Below are positions 44,186 through 53,484 of a DNA stretch of 64,000 nucleotides, in pieces. Position 1 is the stretch's first letter. Each line of letters starts with the position of its first letter. The position numbers were made by a program, and so were the translations under genes. The notes under the pieces are model-generated. The model had not been told where the DNA came from. It saw only the letters and a list, made by a program, of their open reading frames with translations, and searched no databases. This DNA comes from Streptomyces lichenis (GTDB lineage: Bacteria > Actinomycetota > Actinomycetes > Streptomycetales > Streptomycetaceae), in NCBI RefSeq assembly GCF_023218175.1, contig NZ_JALPTH010000026.1:44555-108554 (forward strand), written 5' to 3'.

Positions 44186-46482
44186 CCTGGCTGGATCTCC
44201 GTCTCCAGTTCGTCGGCCATGTGCCGGGCGTTGCTGGAGGCAGACGAGTATCCGCCGGTCGTGCCGGAGGTCACCCAGTCCAGCACGCTGTCGGGCTCCT
44301 TGAAACCATGTGCCCTGGCGGCCTCCTGCGCCGCGATCTGAGTCGAGGTCTGCGTCTCGCGCCTGTTGGTCTCCCACAGCCGGCCGGCATCCTGGCTGGC
44401 GTCTTTCAGCACGTCGGTCTCCGACTGCTGGAAGATGTGCTCCAGGACGACGCTGCTGACCGTCCCGGCCACCCCGCTGGCGACGGCACCGCCCACTGGG
44501 GTGGCGATGAAGCTGACGCCGACGCCGATACCCGTGCCGATCGCTCCGGACCACGCGTTCTTCTGCTGGGCGACGGCGTCCTGGAAGTCCTTGGCCTCCT
44601 TCGCCGCCGGACCCACCACGGCCTCCTGCTGACCGATGGCCAGGATGCCGCTCACCTCGCCGTTGCGGTGAGCGATGTCCTCGACCGTCCGGTCCATCGC
44701 CTGCGGATAGCGCAACGACTCGTCGCCCTGTGTCTCCGGGCTGAAGTGGTAGTCCATGAGGTTGCTCATATAGGCCGCTTGGCCGACACTCACCGCGGCA
44801 TAGGCGTCCTCGCTCTGGCCGATCGTGACCAGGAAGCGGGTCGTCTCAGCCTGGCTGAGGTCCGCCATCGACCCCGCCACCGGGAACAGCTTGTCCGTGT
44901 TGCCCTTCACATCCATGGAAATCGCCCGGTTGATGTCCGGCAGGTACTCGGAGGCGATCTGCCCCATGCTGTCCGACATATGGCCGTACTTGGTCAGCCG
45001 CTCCGGATCGTCGGACACCGAGGCGACGATGTCCGCCATCAGTCCGGCCTGGGCCGGAGTGTGCGGGGGAGTGTCCGGGGTGGGCATCTCGCCCGCCCGG
45101 TGCCCCGTGGTCGCCGCCTCCAGCGCGAGCGCGAGGTTGTTGCGGCCCTCGATGCTCTCCTCGCCCTTGTCGTCCCGCTCCTGGGGCCAGTCCCGCTCCT
45201 CGAAGAGGTAGTCGAAGGTGGAGAGCTCCCGCTTCACCTCCTTGCCGCCGGCCTCCTCCGTGAAGTCATGGTCCTCGTCCTTGCCGACGAAGGTGCCGTT
45301 GAAGAACTCCGTGGCCGCGCCCGGGCTGTTCGACAGGGCCTTGAGGAAGCCGGTCATCGGGTCGGAGCCGGAGTCGGAACCGGTGCGGTTCAGCAGGGGG
45401 TCCATGCCCATGTGCTGCCAGGCCAGGGCGACATGGCGGCCGTTCTGGGTGTACTTCTTCTCCGCCTCGATCAGCCCGCCGCCGTAGGAGGTGAGGAACC
45501 TGTCGTCGTAGTCGCCCCAGCGCATCAGGCTGCTCATCACCTGGAAGCCCGTCGCCGAGTTGTTCCGGGACGCGCTCTGCGTGCCCAGGTCCACCATCTC
45601 GCGCTTCCACGCCGCCATCTCGGCCGTGTCCGCCTGGGTCGCGGTCGCCAGGGTGAGGCCGAGGTGCCGCTGGAGCTCGTCGTACTGGTCCACCCGCTCA
45701 TGGCCCAGCTTCCAGTTGAGCTGCGGGGTGTTGAGGTCCGCCCAGAACCGCAGGGTGCCCTTCGCGCCGAGCTGCTCGGCGAACCGTTCCGCGAACAGCT
45801 CGTCGCCCGCGTACTTCCTCAGCCCGCCGTTCAGAGCGTCGAAGTCGGCGGCCGTGAGGTCCTTGGCGTCCTTCTTCGCCAGCGCCGACAGCCGCTCGGC
45901 CTCCCGCAGGGCGTTCACGGCACCGTCGCGGTCGGCGTACTTCGCCCCGGAGAAGCCGTACTCGGCCAGGTCCACCAGGGCCCGCAGGGCGGTCGCCGCG
46001 CTGCTGTCGCTCTCGGTCGCGCGGTCCAGGAGCCCCTGGATCTCGTCGCGCAGGGCGGTGACATCGCCCGGGGTGTGGTCCGGGACATCGGTGCCCTCGG
46101 CGGCCCGGTCCGGGTGGATGTTCATGGTGACGGTGAAGCCGCCGCCCGTGGAGGTGACGGTGAGGTTCTTCGCCAGGCCCCGCTCGACGGCCGCGTCGAC
46201 CTTCTTCTGCCAGTCCCGCAGCTCGTCCCGGGTGTCCTTGAGGATGTCGCGGATGGAGGTCGCCTGGGTCACCGCGTCCGCGAACTCCCCGGCGGTCTTG
46301 CCGACGAAGGCCTTGGAGACGGTGGCGTTCTCGCCCTTCCAGGACGCCTTGTTCGCCTTGCCGCGCAGCCCCTCCCGGGCGGTCTTCTCCAGCCCCTGCA
46401 GATTGGTGATCGTCTTCGACCAGTCGATGACCGCGTCGTCCAGGGCGGAGAAGTCGGCGAAGCGCAGATCGTCCAGGTTCAT
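44182..46482 (-). CDS. Large ESX-associated helical protein with WXG-type turn
   Basis: A 766-aa mainly helical protein. The N-terminal 110 residues look like a WXG domain with KASWKGENATVSKAF, followed by a strand segment (LTVTSTGGGFTVTMNIHPD) and a long middle region (FDALNGGLRKYAGDELFAER, WQHMGMDPLLNRTG, FEERDWPQERDD). Near the C-terminus is a Gly/Ala-rich amphipathic stretch (IGTGIGVGVSFIATPVGGAV then ASGVAGTVSSVVLEH). It resembles streptomycete proteins annotated DUF6571; I cannot confirm this without a search. The layout, WXG-like head plus long body plus pore-like helix, fits a large secreted substrate. It overlaps genes on both sides. Confidence 0.7.
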   Translation of the reverse strand: MNLDDLRFADFSALDDAVIDWSKTITNLQGLEKTAREGLRGKANKASWKGENATVSKAFVGKTAGEFADAVTQATSIRDILKDTRDELRDWQKKVDAAVERGLAKNLTVTSTGGGFTVTMNIHPDRAAEGTDVPDHTPGDVTALRDEIQGLLDRATESDSSAATALRALVDLAEYGFSGAKYADRDGAVNALREAERLSALAKKDAKDLTAADFDALNGGLRKYAGDELFAERFAEQLGAKGTLRFWADLNTPQLNWKLGHERVDQYDELQRHLGLTLATATQADTAEMAAWKREMVDLGTQSASRNNSATGFQVMSSLMRWGDYDDRFLTSYGGGLIEAEKKYTQNGRHVALAWQHMGMDPLLNRTGSDSGSDPMTGFLKALSNSPGAATEFFNGTFVGKDEDHDFTEEAGGKEVKRELSTFDYLFEERDWPQERDDKGEESIEGRNNLALALEAATTGHRAGEMPTPDTPPHTPAQAGLMADIVASVSDDPERLTKYGHMSDSMGQIASEYLPDINRAISMDVKGNTDKLFPVAGSMADLSQAETTRFLVTIGQSEDAYAAVSVGQAAYMSNLMDYHFSPETQGDESLRYPQAMDRTVEDIAHRNGEVSGILAIGQQEAVVGPAAKEAKDFQDAVAQQKNAWSGAIGTGIGVGVSFIATPVGGAVASGVAGTVSSVVLEHIFQQSETDVLKDASQDAGRLWETNRRETQTSTQIAAQEAARAHGFKEPDSVLDWVTSGTTGGYSSASSNARHMADELETEIQPG

Positions 46483-46985
46483 CAGCCGTCCGCCTTCTGC
46501 GGCTTCTTCTCGCCGTAGATCGGGTTCTTGGCGCCCGCCGGGGCGTATGACTCGTCGAACCCGGCGTCCAGGGTGGCGATGCTGCTCAACGTCCCCTCGA
46601 CATGGACCTCGTCGCCGGCGTGCGCCTTCTTGGTGAAGTCCAGGTGGTTGGAGATATGGGCGCAGGCGTCCGTCAGAGACTTCACGCTCTTCTCCCAGCG
46701 GTCGGCGACATGCCCCAGCGCCCCGCCCAGTGCGAAGCCGTCCCCGGTGAGCCTTCCGGCTGCTGTGCGGCTGCTGGGCAGGGCGACCTTGCCCTGCTTC
46801 GACAGGTCCGTGTACAGGGTGTAGGCCTTGTCGCCGATGGCGGCCAGGTCCTTCTGGTCGACGGCGAGATCACCCTGGGTGCTTCCGGCGCCCCCGCCCT
46901 CGACGGGCAGCTGGTTCAGCCGCATCCGTTCCGGACTTCTCCCGGCCGCCGAGGCCTTCAACTGCTCCCACTCGTCCCAGGCCAT
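46482..46985 (-). CDS. Small ESX-associated helical protein
   Basis: A 167-aa protein beginning MAWDEWEQLKASAAGR. A central helical region (LAAIGDKAYTLYTDLSKQGK, HVADRWEKSVKSLTDACAHI) looks like an Esx-type hairpin without the WXG turn. The stop and the next start share one base (TGATG), so it is coupled to the 766-aa protein and is probably its partner or chaperone, analogous to LXG-toxin helper proteins. That role is inference. Confidence 0.72.
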   Translation of the reverse strand: MAWDEWEQLKASAAGRSPERMRLNQLPVEGGGAGSTQGDLAVDQKDLAAIGDKAYTLYTDLSKQGKVALPSSRTAAGRLTGDGFALGGALGHVADRWEKSVKSLTDACAHISNHLDFTKKAHAGDEVHVEGTLSSIATLDAGFDESYAPAGAKNPIYGEKKPQKADG

Positions 46986-47048
46986 CGCCCGGCCCCTCCC
47001 TCGTCACCCGACACACCGGCCACACCGCTCAGCAACCTAGGGAGGGGC

Positions 47049-47082
47049 GCGCACCGGGCGCAAGCAGGTGCACCCGGTGCGC
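47049..47082 (-). terminator. Hairpin downstream of eccC
   Basis: A 10-bp stem (GCGCACCGGG at 47049-47058, complement 47073-47082) in the 150-bp gap between eccC and the downstream minus-strand genes. It could attenuate read-through from the machine gene into the substrate genes. Confidence 0.4.
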
Positions 47083-47135
47083 CCACGGTGTGAACGGCGC
47101 CTTCACATCCCACCCCCTCGCTCCCTTGAGTCCTC

Positions 47136-50100
47136 TCAGCCTCCGTCCTCCACCGGCGGCATCAGACCCGTCTGCACCAGCGGGTTGCCGCGCTGGCGGG
47201 AGACGAAGACGCCCCGGCCGGCCGGCATCGGGCGCATCCGGACGCCGCCGAGGATCTCGCCCTCCTGGGGGTCGCCGGAGAGCAGCACGCCCACCGCGCC
47301 GAGCTCCGTCATCCGCTGCACGAAGGGCTCGTAGGTGGCGCGGCTGGCCCCGGCGGCGTTGCGGGCGATGATGAAGCGCACCCCGACGTCCCGGGCGAAG
47401 GGCAGGTGCTCCGTGAGCTTGGCCAGCGGATTGCCGCTCGACGTGGACACCAGGTCGTAGTCGTCCACCACCACGAACACCGTCGGGCCCCGCCACCAGC
47501 TGCGCTCCCGCAGCTGCCGCGCGGTGACGTCGGCCGAGGGGGTGCGGCGGCGCATCAGGTCGTACAGGGCGTCGACATGGTGCTCCATCGCGTTGGACAT
47601 CGGCACGTACTCGGCCAGGTGCGAGGCGGGGGTGACGTCCAGCAGGGCGCGGCGGTTGTCGATGACGAAGAACTTGCAGGAGTCGCCGTCGTACCGCTCG
47701 CTGAGCTGCTTGATCAGCAGCCGCAGCAGATTGGACTTGCCCGACTCGGCGTCGCCGAAGACCAGCAGGAACGGGTCGCGCTCGAAGTCGGCGAACACCG
47801 GCTCCAGGGCGTTCTCGTCGATGCCGAGGGCCACCCCGCGCTCCGGGGCCGCCGAGCCCGCCGGGAGCAGCCGGGCCGGCAGCTCGCGGGGGAGCAGCCG
47901 CACCTCGGGCGCGCCCGGGACCGTCCAGTGCCGGGCGCACTCGCGGGCCATCGCCGCGGTGGCGTCGGACAGCTCGCTGCCGGAGGCGACCCCGTCGATC
48001 CGCGGGACGGCCGCCATGAAGTGCAGTTTCTCGGGGGTGAGGCCGCGGCCGGGGACGCCGGTCGGCACGTTGACGGCCGCCTTGCGGTCCAGCTCGGAGT
48101 CCATGGTGTCGCCGAGCCGCAGCTCCAGGCGGTTCATCAGATGGTCCTTGAGGTTGGCCCGGACCTCCATCGAGCGTGAGGCGGTGAGGACCACGTGGAT
48201 GCCGTAGCCGAGGCCGCGCGCGGCGATGTCGACCACGATCGGCTCCAGGCCCTCGTACTCGGTGCGGAAGGCGCCCCAGCCGTCCACGACCAGGAAGACA
48301 TCGCCCCAGGGCTGGTCGGAGACCGGGATCTCGCCGCTGGCCCGCAGCCGGCGGAAGGTGGCGATGGAGTCCACCCCGGCGCTGCGGAAGTACTCCTCGC
48401 GCCGGCTCAGCACCCCGTACACCTCGGCCACCGTGCGGCGCACCCGCTCCGGGTCCAGCCGGGAGGCCACCCCGCCGACATGGGGCAGACCGGAGAGCGA
48501 GGCCATGGCGCCGCCGCCGAAGTCCAGCCCGTAGAACTGCACCTCGTGCGGGGTGTGGGTGAGGGCGAAGGCCGACACCAGCGTCCGCAGCAGGGTGGAC
48601 TTACCGGACTGCGGACCGCCCACGATCTGCATATGGCCGGCCGCCCCGGAGAAGTCCCGGTACAGCGTCTCGCGCCGCTGCTCGAACGGCTTGTCGACCA
48701 CGCCCAGCGGTACGACGAGCCGCCCGGCCCCCTCGTAACCGGGCTGCGTCAGCCCCCGGCCCGGCACCGCGGCCAGCCCCGGCAGCAACTCGTCCAGCGG
48801 CGGCGGGTTGTCCAGCGGCGGCAGCCACACCTGGTGCGCCTCCGCGCCGCGGCCCTCCAGCCGCCGTACCACCACATCCAGCACCGAGTCCGTCAGCGCC
48901 TCGTCCTCGCCGGAGCGCTGCTCGGGCACCCGGGGCCGCTCGGCGGGCCGCACATGGCGCACCGCCACCGGGGCGGCCGTGAACAGCACCGGCCGGCGGT
49001 CCACCGGCAGCGGCCCGCCCGGCGCTCTCTCGCCCCGGTCCCGGCGGTACGGCCCGGAGACGTACGCCGCCTTGAACCGCACCATCTCGTCGGTGCCGTA
49101 CTTCAGGAACCCCGAACCGGGCACGTTCGGCAGCTCGTAGGCGTCCGGCACCCCGAGCGCGGCCCGCGACTCCGCCGCCGAGAAGGTCCGCAGACCGATC
49201 CGGTACGAGAGGTAGGTCTCCAGCCCGCGCAGCCGGCCCTCCTCCAACCGCTGCGAGGCCAGCAGCAGATGGACGCCGAGCGACCGGCCGATCCGGCCGA
49301 TCTGGACGAACATGTCGATGAAGTCCGGCTTGGCGGTGAGCAGTTCGCTGAACTCGTCGATGACCAGGACGAGGGAGGGGATCGGTTGGAGCGGGGCCCC
49401 GGCGGCCCGGGCCTTCTCGTAGTCGTGGATGTTGGCGAAGTTGCCCGCGTCGCGCAGCAGTTCCTGGCGCCGGTTCAGCTCACCGCGGATGGAGTCGCCC
49501 ATCCGGTCCACCAGGGTCAGATCGTCCGCCAGGTTGGTGATCACCGCCGCCACATGCGGCAGCTGCGACATCCCGGCGAAGGTCGCGCCGCCCTTGAAGT
49601 CCGCCAGGACGAAGTTCAGCGTCTCGGAGGAGTGCGTCACCGCCAGCCCCAGCACCAGCGTGCGCAGCAGCTCCGACTTGCCGGAACCGGTCGCGCCCAC
49701 ACACAGCCCGTGCGGGCCCATCCCCTCCTGCGCCGCCTCCTTCAGGTCCAGCATCACCGGCGCGCCGTCCTCGCCGACCCCGATCGGCACCCGCAGCCGC
49801 TCCGAGCGCGAGCGGGGCCGCCAGGTGCGGGCCACCTCCACCGAGGCCGCGTCCCCGAGGTTCAGCAGATCGGTGAAGTCCAGGTTGGCCAGCAGCGGTT
49901 CGTCGTCGTTGGCCCCGCCCGACGCCATCCGCAGCGGCGCCAGCTGGCGGGCCAGCGTCTCGGCCGCCGGGAGGCTCAACCGGTCCGGCACCCCCTCGTA
50001 CACGGTGTCCCGCCCGGCTTCCAGGCGCAGCGCGCCCTCGCGTACCAGGAGCGACAGACCGCCGCCGCGCGCCCCGCCGGCCGCCGCCTCATCCGCCGCG

Positions 50101-51125
50101 ACCTGGAGCACCGTCACCCCCTGCAGACCCTCCGACGGGGCCAGCGCCGACATGGGGGAGAGGTACTGCCCGTCCAGCACCACCACCAGATGCGGCCGGT
50201 CCGCGACCGGCGCCCCACCGGGCGTGAACCGCGGCCGGCCCTCCAGCCACCCGCCCAGCAGCTCCTCCAACTCCCGTACGTCGGTGGTGATCAGCCGCCG
50301 CGAACCGGCGCCGTCACCCTCCCCGGGCGCCTGTGCGTGCGGCAGCCACTTGGCGAACTCCCAGTGCGGCGCCTCGGCCGGCCCGGCCGCCACCGCGATC
50401 ACCAGGTCGTCGGGGGAGTGCAGCGCGGCCAGCGAGCACACCATGGCCCGGGCCACCGCGCGTACCGCCTCCGCCTCACCGCCCACCACCAACTGGGGGA
50501 AGGCGCGCAGCGACACCGCTACCGGCAGGCCGTCCACCATCCCGTGGGCGTCCACGAACTGCCGCAGCGCGCTGGCCGTCAGCGGCTCCAGCTCGTCCAC
50601 CGGACCGGTCTCCGGGGCGAGCAGCGGGGTGGCGAGCTGCTGTCCGCCCAACCCGACCCGGACCTGACCGAAGTCGTCGTCGCCCGTCCGCCGCTCCCAC
50701 ACCCGGCTGCCCTCGGCCACCAGCGCCCACAACTGCTCCGGGGCCGGGTGCAGATAGAACTGCCCGTCCCGCTGCAACCGCGCCGTACGCCGCACCGCCC
50801 GCCGGGTCTTGGCCAGATAGGACAGGTAGTCACGGCGCAGATCGGCCAGTTCGCCCTGGGTGCCGCGCCGGTAGCGGACCATCATCGCGATCGCCATCCC
50901 CACCGTGGAGGCGATCATCACCATGCCCATGATCCGCATCACGGGATTGGGCGTCATGAAGAAGAAGACCACCGAGCCGCCCATGCCGAGCGTCGGCAGC
51001 AGCTGCATCAGCATGCCCTCCTGCTGCCCTCGGGGCAGCTCCGGAGGCGGTTGCAGCTGCACCGGCTCGCCGGGCACCTCCGACGGCAGGGTCCGCGGTG
51101 GGCGCTTCACGACGATTTGACTCAC
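47136..51125 (-). CDS. eccC: Type VII secretion ATPase EccC (fused three-domain form)
   Basis: A 1329-aa FtsK/SpoIIIE-type motor that recognises substrates and drives export. Two membrane helices lie at about residues 45-85. Three ATPase domains follow: GATGSGKSE near 476 with VLVIDEFSELL, GGPQSGKST near 833 with VFLVVDGWGAF, and GDAESGKSN near 1121 with VFVVVDDYDLV. Only the first has the DE pair expected for an active Walker B, as in characterised EccC. It is one chain, unlike the split EccCa/EccCb of mycobacterial ESX-1. The GTG start at 51125 follows GGGTGAGCT and diverges from eccD. Confidence 0.95.
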   Translation of the reverse strand: MSQIVVKRPPRTLPSEVPGEPVQLQPPPELPRGQQEGMLMQLLPTLGMGGSVVFFFMTPNPVMRIMGMVMIASTVGMAIAMMVRYRRGTQGELADLRRDYLSYLAKTRRAVRRTARLQRDGQFYLHPAPEQLWALVAEGSRVWERRTGDDDFGQVRVGLGGQQLATPLLAPETGPVDELEPLTASALRQFVDAHGMVDGLPVAVSLRAFPQLVVGGEAEAVRAVARAMVCSLAALHSPDDLVIAVAAGPAEAPHWEFAKWLPHAQAPGEGDGAGSRRLITTDVRELEELLGGWLEGRPRFTPGGAPVADRPHLVVVLDGQYLSPMSALAPSEGLQGVTVLQVAADEAAAGGARGGGLSLLVREGALRLEAGRDTVYEGVPDRLSLPAAETLARQLAPLRMASGGANDDEPLLANLDFTDLLNLGDAASVEVARTWRPRSRSERLRVPIGVGEDGAPVMLDLKEAAQEGMGPHGLCVGATGSGKSELLRTLVLGLAVTHSSETLNFVLADFKGGATFAGMSQLPHVAAVITNLADDLTLVDRMGDSIRGELNRRQELLRDAGNFANIHDYEKARAAGAPLQPIPSLVLVIDEFSELLTAKPDFIDMFVQIGRIGRSLGVHLLLASQRLEEGRLRGLETYLSYRIGLRTFSAAESRAALGVPDAYELPNVPGSGFLKYGTDEMVRFKAAYVSGPYRRDRGERAPGGPLPVDRRPVLFTAAPVAVRHVRPAERPRVPEQRSGEDEALTDSVLDVVVRRLEGRGAEAHQVWLPPLDNPPPLDELLPGLAAVPGRGLTQPGYEGAGRLVVPLGVVDKPFEQRRETLYRDFSGAAGHMQIVGGPQSGKSTLLRTLVSAFALTHTPHEVQFYGLDFGGGAMASLSGLPHVGGVASRLDPERVRRTVAEVYGVLSRREEYFRSAGVDSIATFRRLRASGEIPVSDQPWGDVFLVVDGWGAFRTEYEGLEPIVVDIAARGLGYGIHVVLTASRSMEVRANLKDHLMNRLELRLGDTMDSELDRKAAVNVPTGVPGRGLTPEKLHFMAAVPRIDGVASGSELSDATAAMARECARHWTVPGAPEVRLLPRELPARLLPAGSAAPERGVALGIDENALEPVFADFERDPFLLVFGDAESGKSNLLRLLIKQLSERYDGDSCKFFVIDNRRALLDVTPASHLAEYVPMSNAMEHHVDALYDLMRRRTPSADVTARQLRERSWWRGPTVFVVVDDYDLVSTSSGNPLAKLTEHLPFARDVGVRFIIARNAAGASRATYEPFVQRMTELGAVGVLLSGDPQEGEILGGVRMRPMPAGRGVFVSRQRGNPLVQTGLMPPVEDGG

Positions 51126-51209
51126 AGCTCACCCATTCCCTTGGCGTACGGAAACGTTCGTATCGGCGCCCCCGTGGCGACGGGCTCCGTGCGCGGCAAG
51201 GGATCCTAC

Positions 51210-51239
51210 TTGCGCGGCCGGTCGGGGCGGAGCGATAAG
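51210..51239 (+). promoter_or_regulatory. Candidate eccD promoter
   Basis: TTGCGC (51210-51215) and GATAAG (51234-51239) with an 18-bp spacer, in the 329-bp divergent eccC-eccD interval (51126-51454). The rest of the interval holds the tandem repeat below and no gene I can support. Confidence 0.35.
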
Positions 51240-51342
51240 GTGACGGCCGGCGCCGGCGCCGGTGCGCCTGTGAACCGGGCAAAGGGATGCGCGAGACAGG
51301 GACGAGGCCGACCCGCCCGCTCAAACGGCCCCGCCCGCGCGG

Positions 51343-51414
51343 CCGGTGACGCCGGACCGACGGGTGACGCGGGACCGACCGGTGACGCCGGACCGACCGA
51401 TGACGCCGGCGACG
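51343..51414. repeat. Four tandem 18-bp repeats in the eccC-eccD interval
   Basis: Unit CCGGTGACGCCGGACCGA at 51343, then one copy with two changes at 51361, an exact copy at 51379 and a partial copy at 51397. It lies in the presumed eccD leader, 41 bp before the start codon. Confidence 0.85.
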
Positions 51415-51454
51415 GAGCGGTCGGCCCGCACCACACGACGAGGGGAAGCAGCAG

Positions 51455-52957
51455 GTGAGCACCACCGCCTCAGCCGCGGCCGCCGCACCAGGCCGGCCGG
51501 CCGCGGCGGCACCGTCCGGCGGGACCGGCTTCTGCCGGATCACCGTCGTCGCGCCCGACAGCCGCGTCGACCTCGCCCTGCCCGACGACGCCCCCGTCGC
51601 CGACCTCTACCCCGAGGTGCTGCGGCTCTCCGGTCAGAGCCCCGCGCCCGGCGCCCCGGTCGGCTACCACCTGGTGCGCCGCGACGGCACCGTGCTCGAC
51701 TCGGCCCGCTCGCTCACCGCCCAGCGCGTCCTCGACGGCGAGCTGCTCTTCCTGCGGCCGTTCGCCGAGTCGCTTCCGCCCGCTGTGTTCGACGACGTCT
51801 CCGACGCCGTCGCCTCGGCCGTCGCCCGCGACCGCACCCTCTGGTCCGACGCGCTGATGCGCGGCGCGGGCCTCTTCGGCGGCGCGGTGCTGTTGGTCCT
51901 GCTCGCCTTCGTGCTGTGGACCTCCGCGCCCCTCCACGACACCCACGGCCTGCCCGGCGTCCTGGCCGGCACCGCCGCCGTGCTGCTGCTGGCGCTCGCC
52001 GGGGTGCGCGCCCGGGTCTACGCCGACCGCGGCTCCGCCGTCGCCTTCGGCATCGGAGCCCTGGCCAACGCCGCCGTCGGCGGTGCCGGACTGCTGCCGC
52101 TCGCCGCCGGGCAGGGCGTCGGCCGCCTCCAGGCGCTGCTGGCCCTGGCCGCGGTCCTGCTGGCCGCCGTGCTGCTGATGGTGCTGGCCCCCGGCGGCGA
52201 CAGCCCCTTCGTCGCCTTCGCGTTCGCCGCCGCGCTCGGCGCCCTGGCCGTCTTCACCGCCATCCTCACCGGACTCACCCCCGCCGAGGGCGCAGCCCTC
52301 TGCGCCCCGGTCGCCGCCGGCGCCCTCGCCTTCCTGCCCGGCCTCTCCACCCGGTTCGCCCGCCTGCCGATCGGCTTCGAGCCGCCCCGCCCCTCCTACG
52401 GCGGCGGCTACGGCGAAGGCGAGCCGCCCGCCCCGGTGGACGCCGAGAAGATCGCCGCCCAGGCCCGGCGCGGACACGAACTGCTGGTCGGCCTGGTCGG
52501 CGGCTGCGCCCTGCTCGCCGTGGGCGCCGCCGCGGTGCTCGGCTTCTCCGACGGCCTCTGGCCCCGGCTGCTGGCCCTGGCCACCGGCGCCGCGATGATG
52601 ACGCGCGCCCACCTCTTCCGCTACACCGCCCAGGTCGGCTGCGCGCTGGCCTCCGGCCTCGCCGCCCTGGTCGTCCTGGGCCTCGGCCTCTGCCTCAACC
52701 CGCCGGCCGGGCTGCTCGCGGCCGCGCTGCGCGGCGACGGCGGGCCGCTGGCCCTGCGTACGGTGTGGCTGAGCGCCGCCGTCGCGGCAATCGCCGCCCT
52801 GATCACCGCCATCGGGCTGATCGTGCCGCGCGCCGGGGTCACCCCCTTCTGGGGCCGCTTCCTGGAGATCGCCGAGGCCTTCGTGCTGCTCACCCTGGCC
52901 CCGCTGGCCCTCGCGGTCTTCGGCGTCTACCACTCCATCCGGGCACTGACGTCGTAA
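51455..52957 (+). CDS. eccD: Type VII secretion integral membrane protein EccD
   Basis: A 500-aa protein with an Ala-rich start, a ubiquitin-like domain at about residues 24-105 (RITVVAPDSRVDLALPDDAP, GYHLVRRDGTVLD) and about eleven membrane helices, as in EccD, the presumed pore-lining component. The region near 310-345 (PPRPSYGGGYGEGEPPAP) is a cytosolic loop. The GTG start has GAGGGGAAGCAGCAG upstream. It is the only gene of the rightmost ESX block and is followed by rpsO. Confidence 0.92.
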   Translation: MSTTASAAAAAPGRPAAAAPSGGTGFCRITVVAPDSRVDLALPDDAPVADLYPEVLRLSGQSPAPGAPVGYHLVRRDGTVLDSARSLTAQRVLDGELLFLRPFAESLPPAVFDDVSDAVASAVARDRTLWSDALMRGAGLFGGAVLLVLLAFVLWTSAPLHDTHGLPGVLAGTAAVLLLALAGVRARVYADRGSAVAFGIGALANAAVGGAGLLPLAAGQGVGRLQALLALAAVLLAAVLLMVLAPGGDSPFVAFAFAAALGALAVFTAILTGLTPAEGAALCAPVAAGALAFLPGLSTRFARLPIGFEPPRPSYGGGYGEGEPPAPVDAEKIAAQARRGHELLVGLVGGCALLAVGAAAVLGFSDGLWPRLLALATGAAMMTRAHLFRYTAQVGCALASGLAALVVLGLGLCLNPPAGLLAAALRGDGGPLALRTVWLSAAVAAIAALITAIGLIVPRAGVTPFWGRFLEIAEAFVLLTLAPLALAVFGVYHSIRALTS

Positions 52958-53026
52958 GGCGGCTCCGGGGGCCGGCCCGGAGGGCGCTCCAGGGGCTGGT
53001 ACGCTGTGTGACGGCCGTTTGTGTAC

Positions 53027-53109
53027 GCGCTCCCGGTTCACCTGGGAGCAGCGCCCATCGGACCTTCGCCCGTCGAGTCACGGAAGCTCCCCCGAGATCA
53101 GCCTCGGGG
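53027..53109 (+). promoter_or_regulatory. Structured rpsO leader (two hairpins)
   Basis: Hairpin 1: GCGCTCCC (53027-53034) pairs with GGGAGC-A-GCGC (53044-53054). Hairpin 2: CCCCGAG (53090-53096) pairs with CTCGGGG (53103-53109). They precede the AAGGAG site of rpsO. S15 represses its own mRNA through leader structures in several phyla; whether it does so here is untested. Confidence 0.35.
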
Positions 53110-53145
53110 CACTCGCGGGCGCTCGAACCACCTCAAGGAGTACGC

Positions 53146-53436
53146 GTGTCTCTCGACGCCGCCGTGAAGAAGCAGATCATCTCCGAGTTCGGCACCAAGG
53201 AGGGCGACACCGGCTCCCCCGAGGTCCAGGTCGCGATGCTCTCGCGCCGCATCTCGGACCTCACCGAGCACCTCAAGACCCACAAGCACGACCACCACTC
53301 CCGCCGTGGTCTGCTGATCCTGGTCGGCCAGCGCCGCCGCCTGCTGCAGTACCTGGCCAAGAAGGACATCCAGCGCTTCCGTGCCCTGGTCGACCGCCTC
53401 GGCATCCGCCGCGGTGCGGCCGGCGGCGCCAAGTAA
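53146..53436 (+). CDS. rpsO: 30S ribosomal protein S15
   Basis: A 96-aa protein, full length for S15, with SEFGTKEGDTGSPEVQVAML and SDLTEHLKTHKHDHHSRRGL plus the typical LVGQRRRLLQYL. It binds 16S rRNA early in assembly. The GTG at 53146 follows CAAGGAGTACGC; the large frame open upstream is only a shadow of eccD. rpsO and pnp are adjacent, as in most bacteria, with a hairpin in between. Confidence 0.97.
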   Translation: MSLDAAVKKQIISEFGTKEGDTGSPEVQVAMLSRRISDLTEHLKTHKHDHHSRRGLLILVGQRRRLLQYLAKKDIQRFRALVDRLGIRRGAAGGAK

Positions 53437-53445
53437 GGACGCCGT

Positions 53446-53484
53446 GAAGGGAGCGGTTCCCGATTCCAGGGGGCCGCTCCCTTC
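53446..53484 (+). terminator. rpsO-pnp intergenic hairpin
   Basis: 11-bp arms GAAGGGAGCGG (53446-53456) and complement (53474-53484). In S. coelicolor the rpsO-pnp transcript is known to be processed by RNase III in this interval, so it may be both a partial terminator and a cleavage site. The rest of the 333-bp gap (53437-53769) has a possible -10 (TAGGCT, 53516-53521) without a good -35 and GC-rich palindromes near 53604-53632. Confidence 0.6.

Noticed and set aside
51346..53436. 696-codon frame joining the 18-bp repeats, an alternative frame of eccD and rpsO
   Set aside because: Only the final 96 codons are S15; the rest is an eccD shadow.
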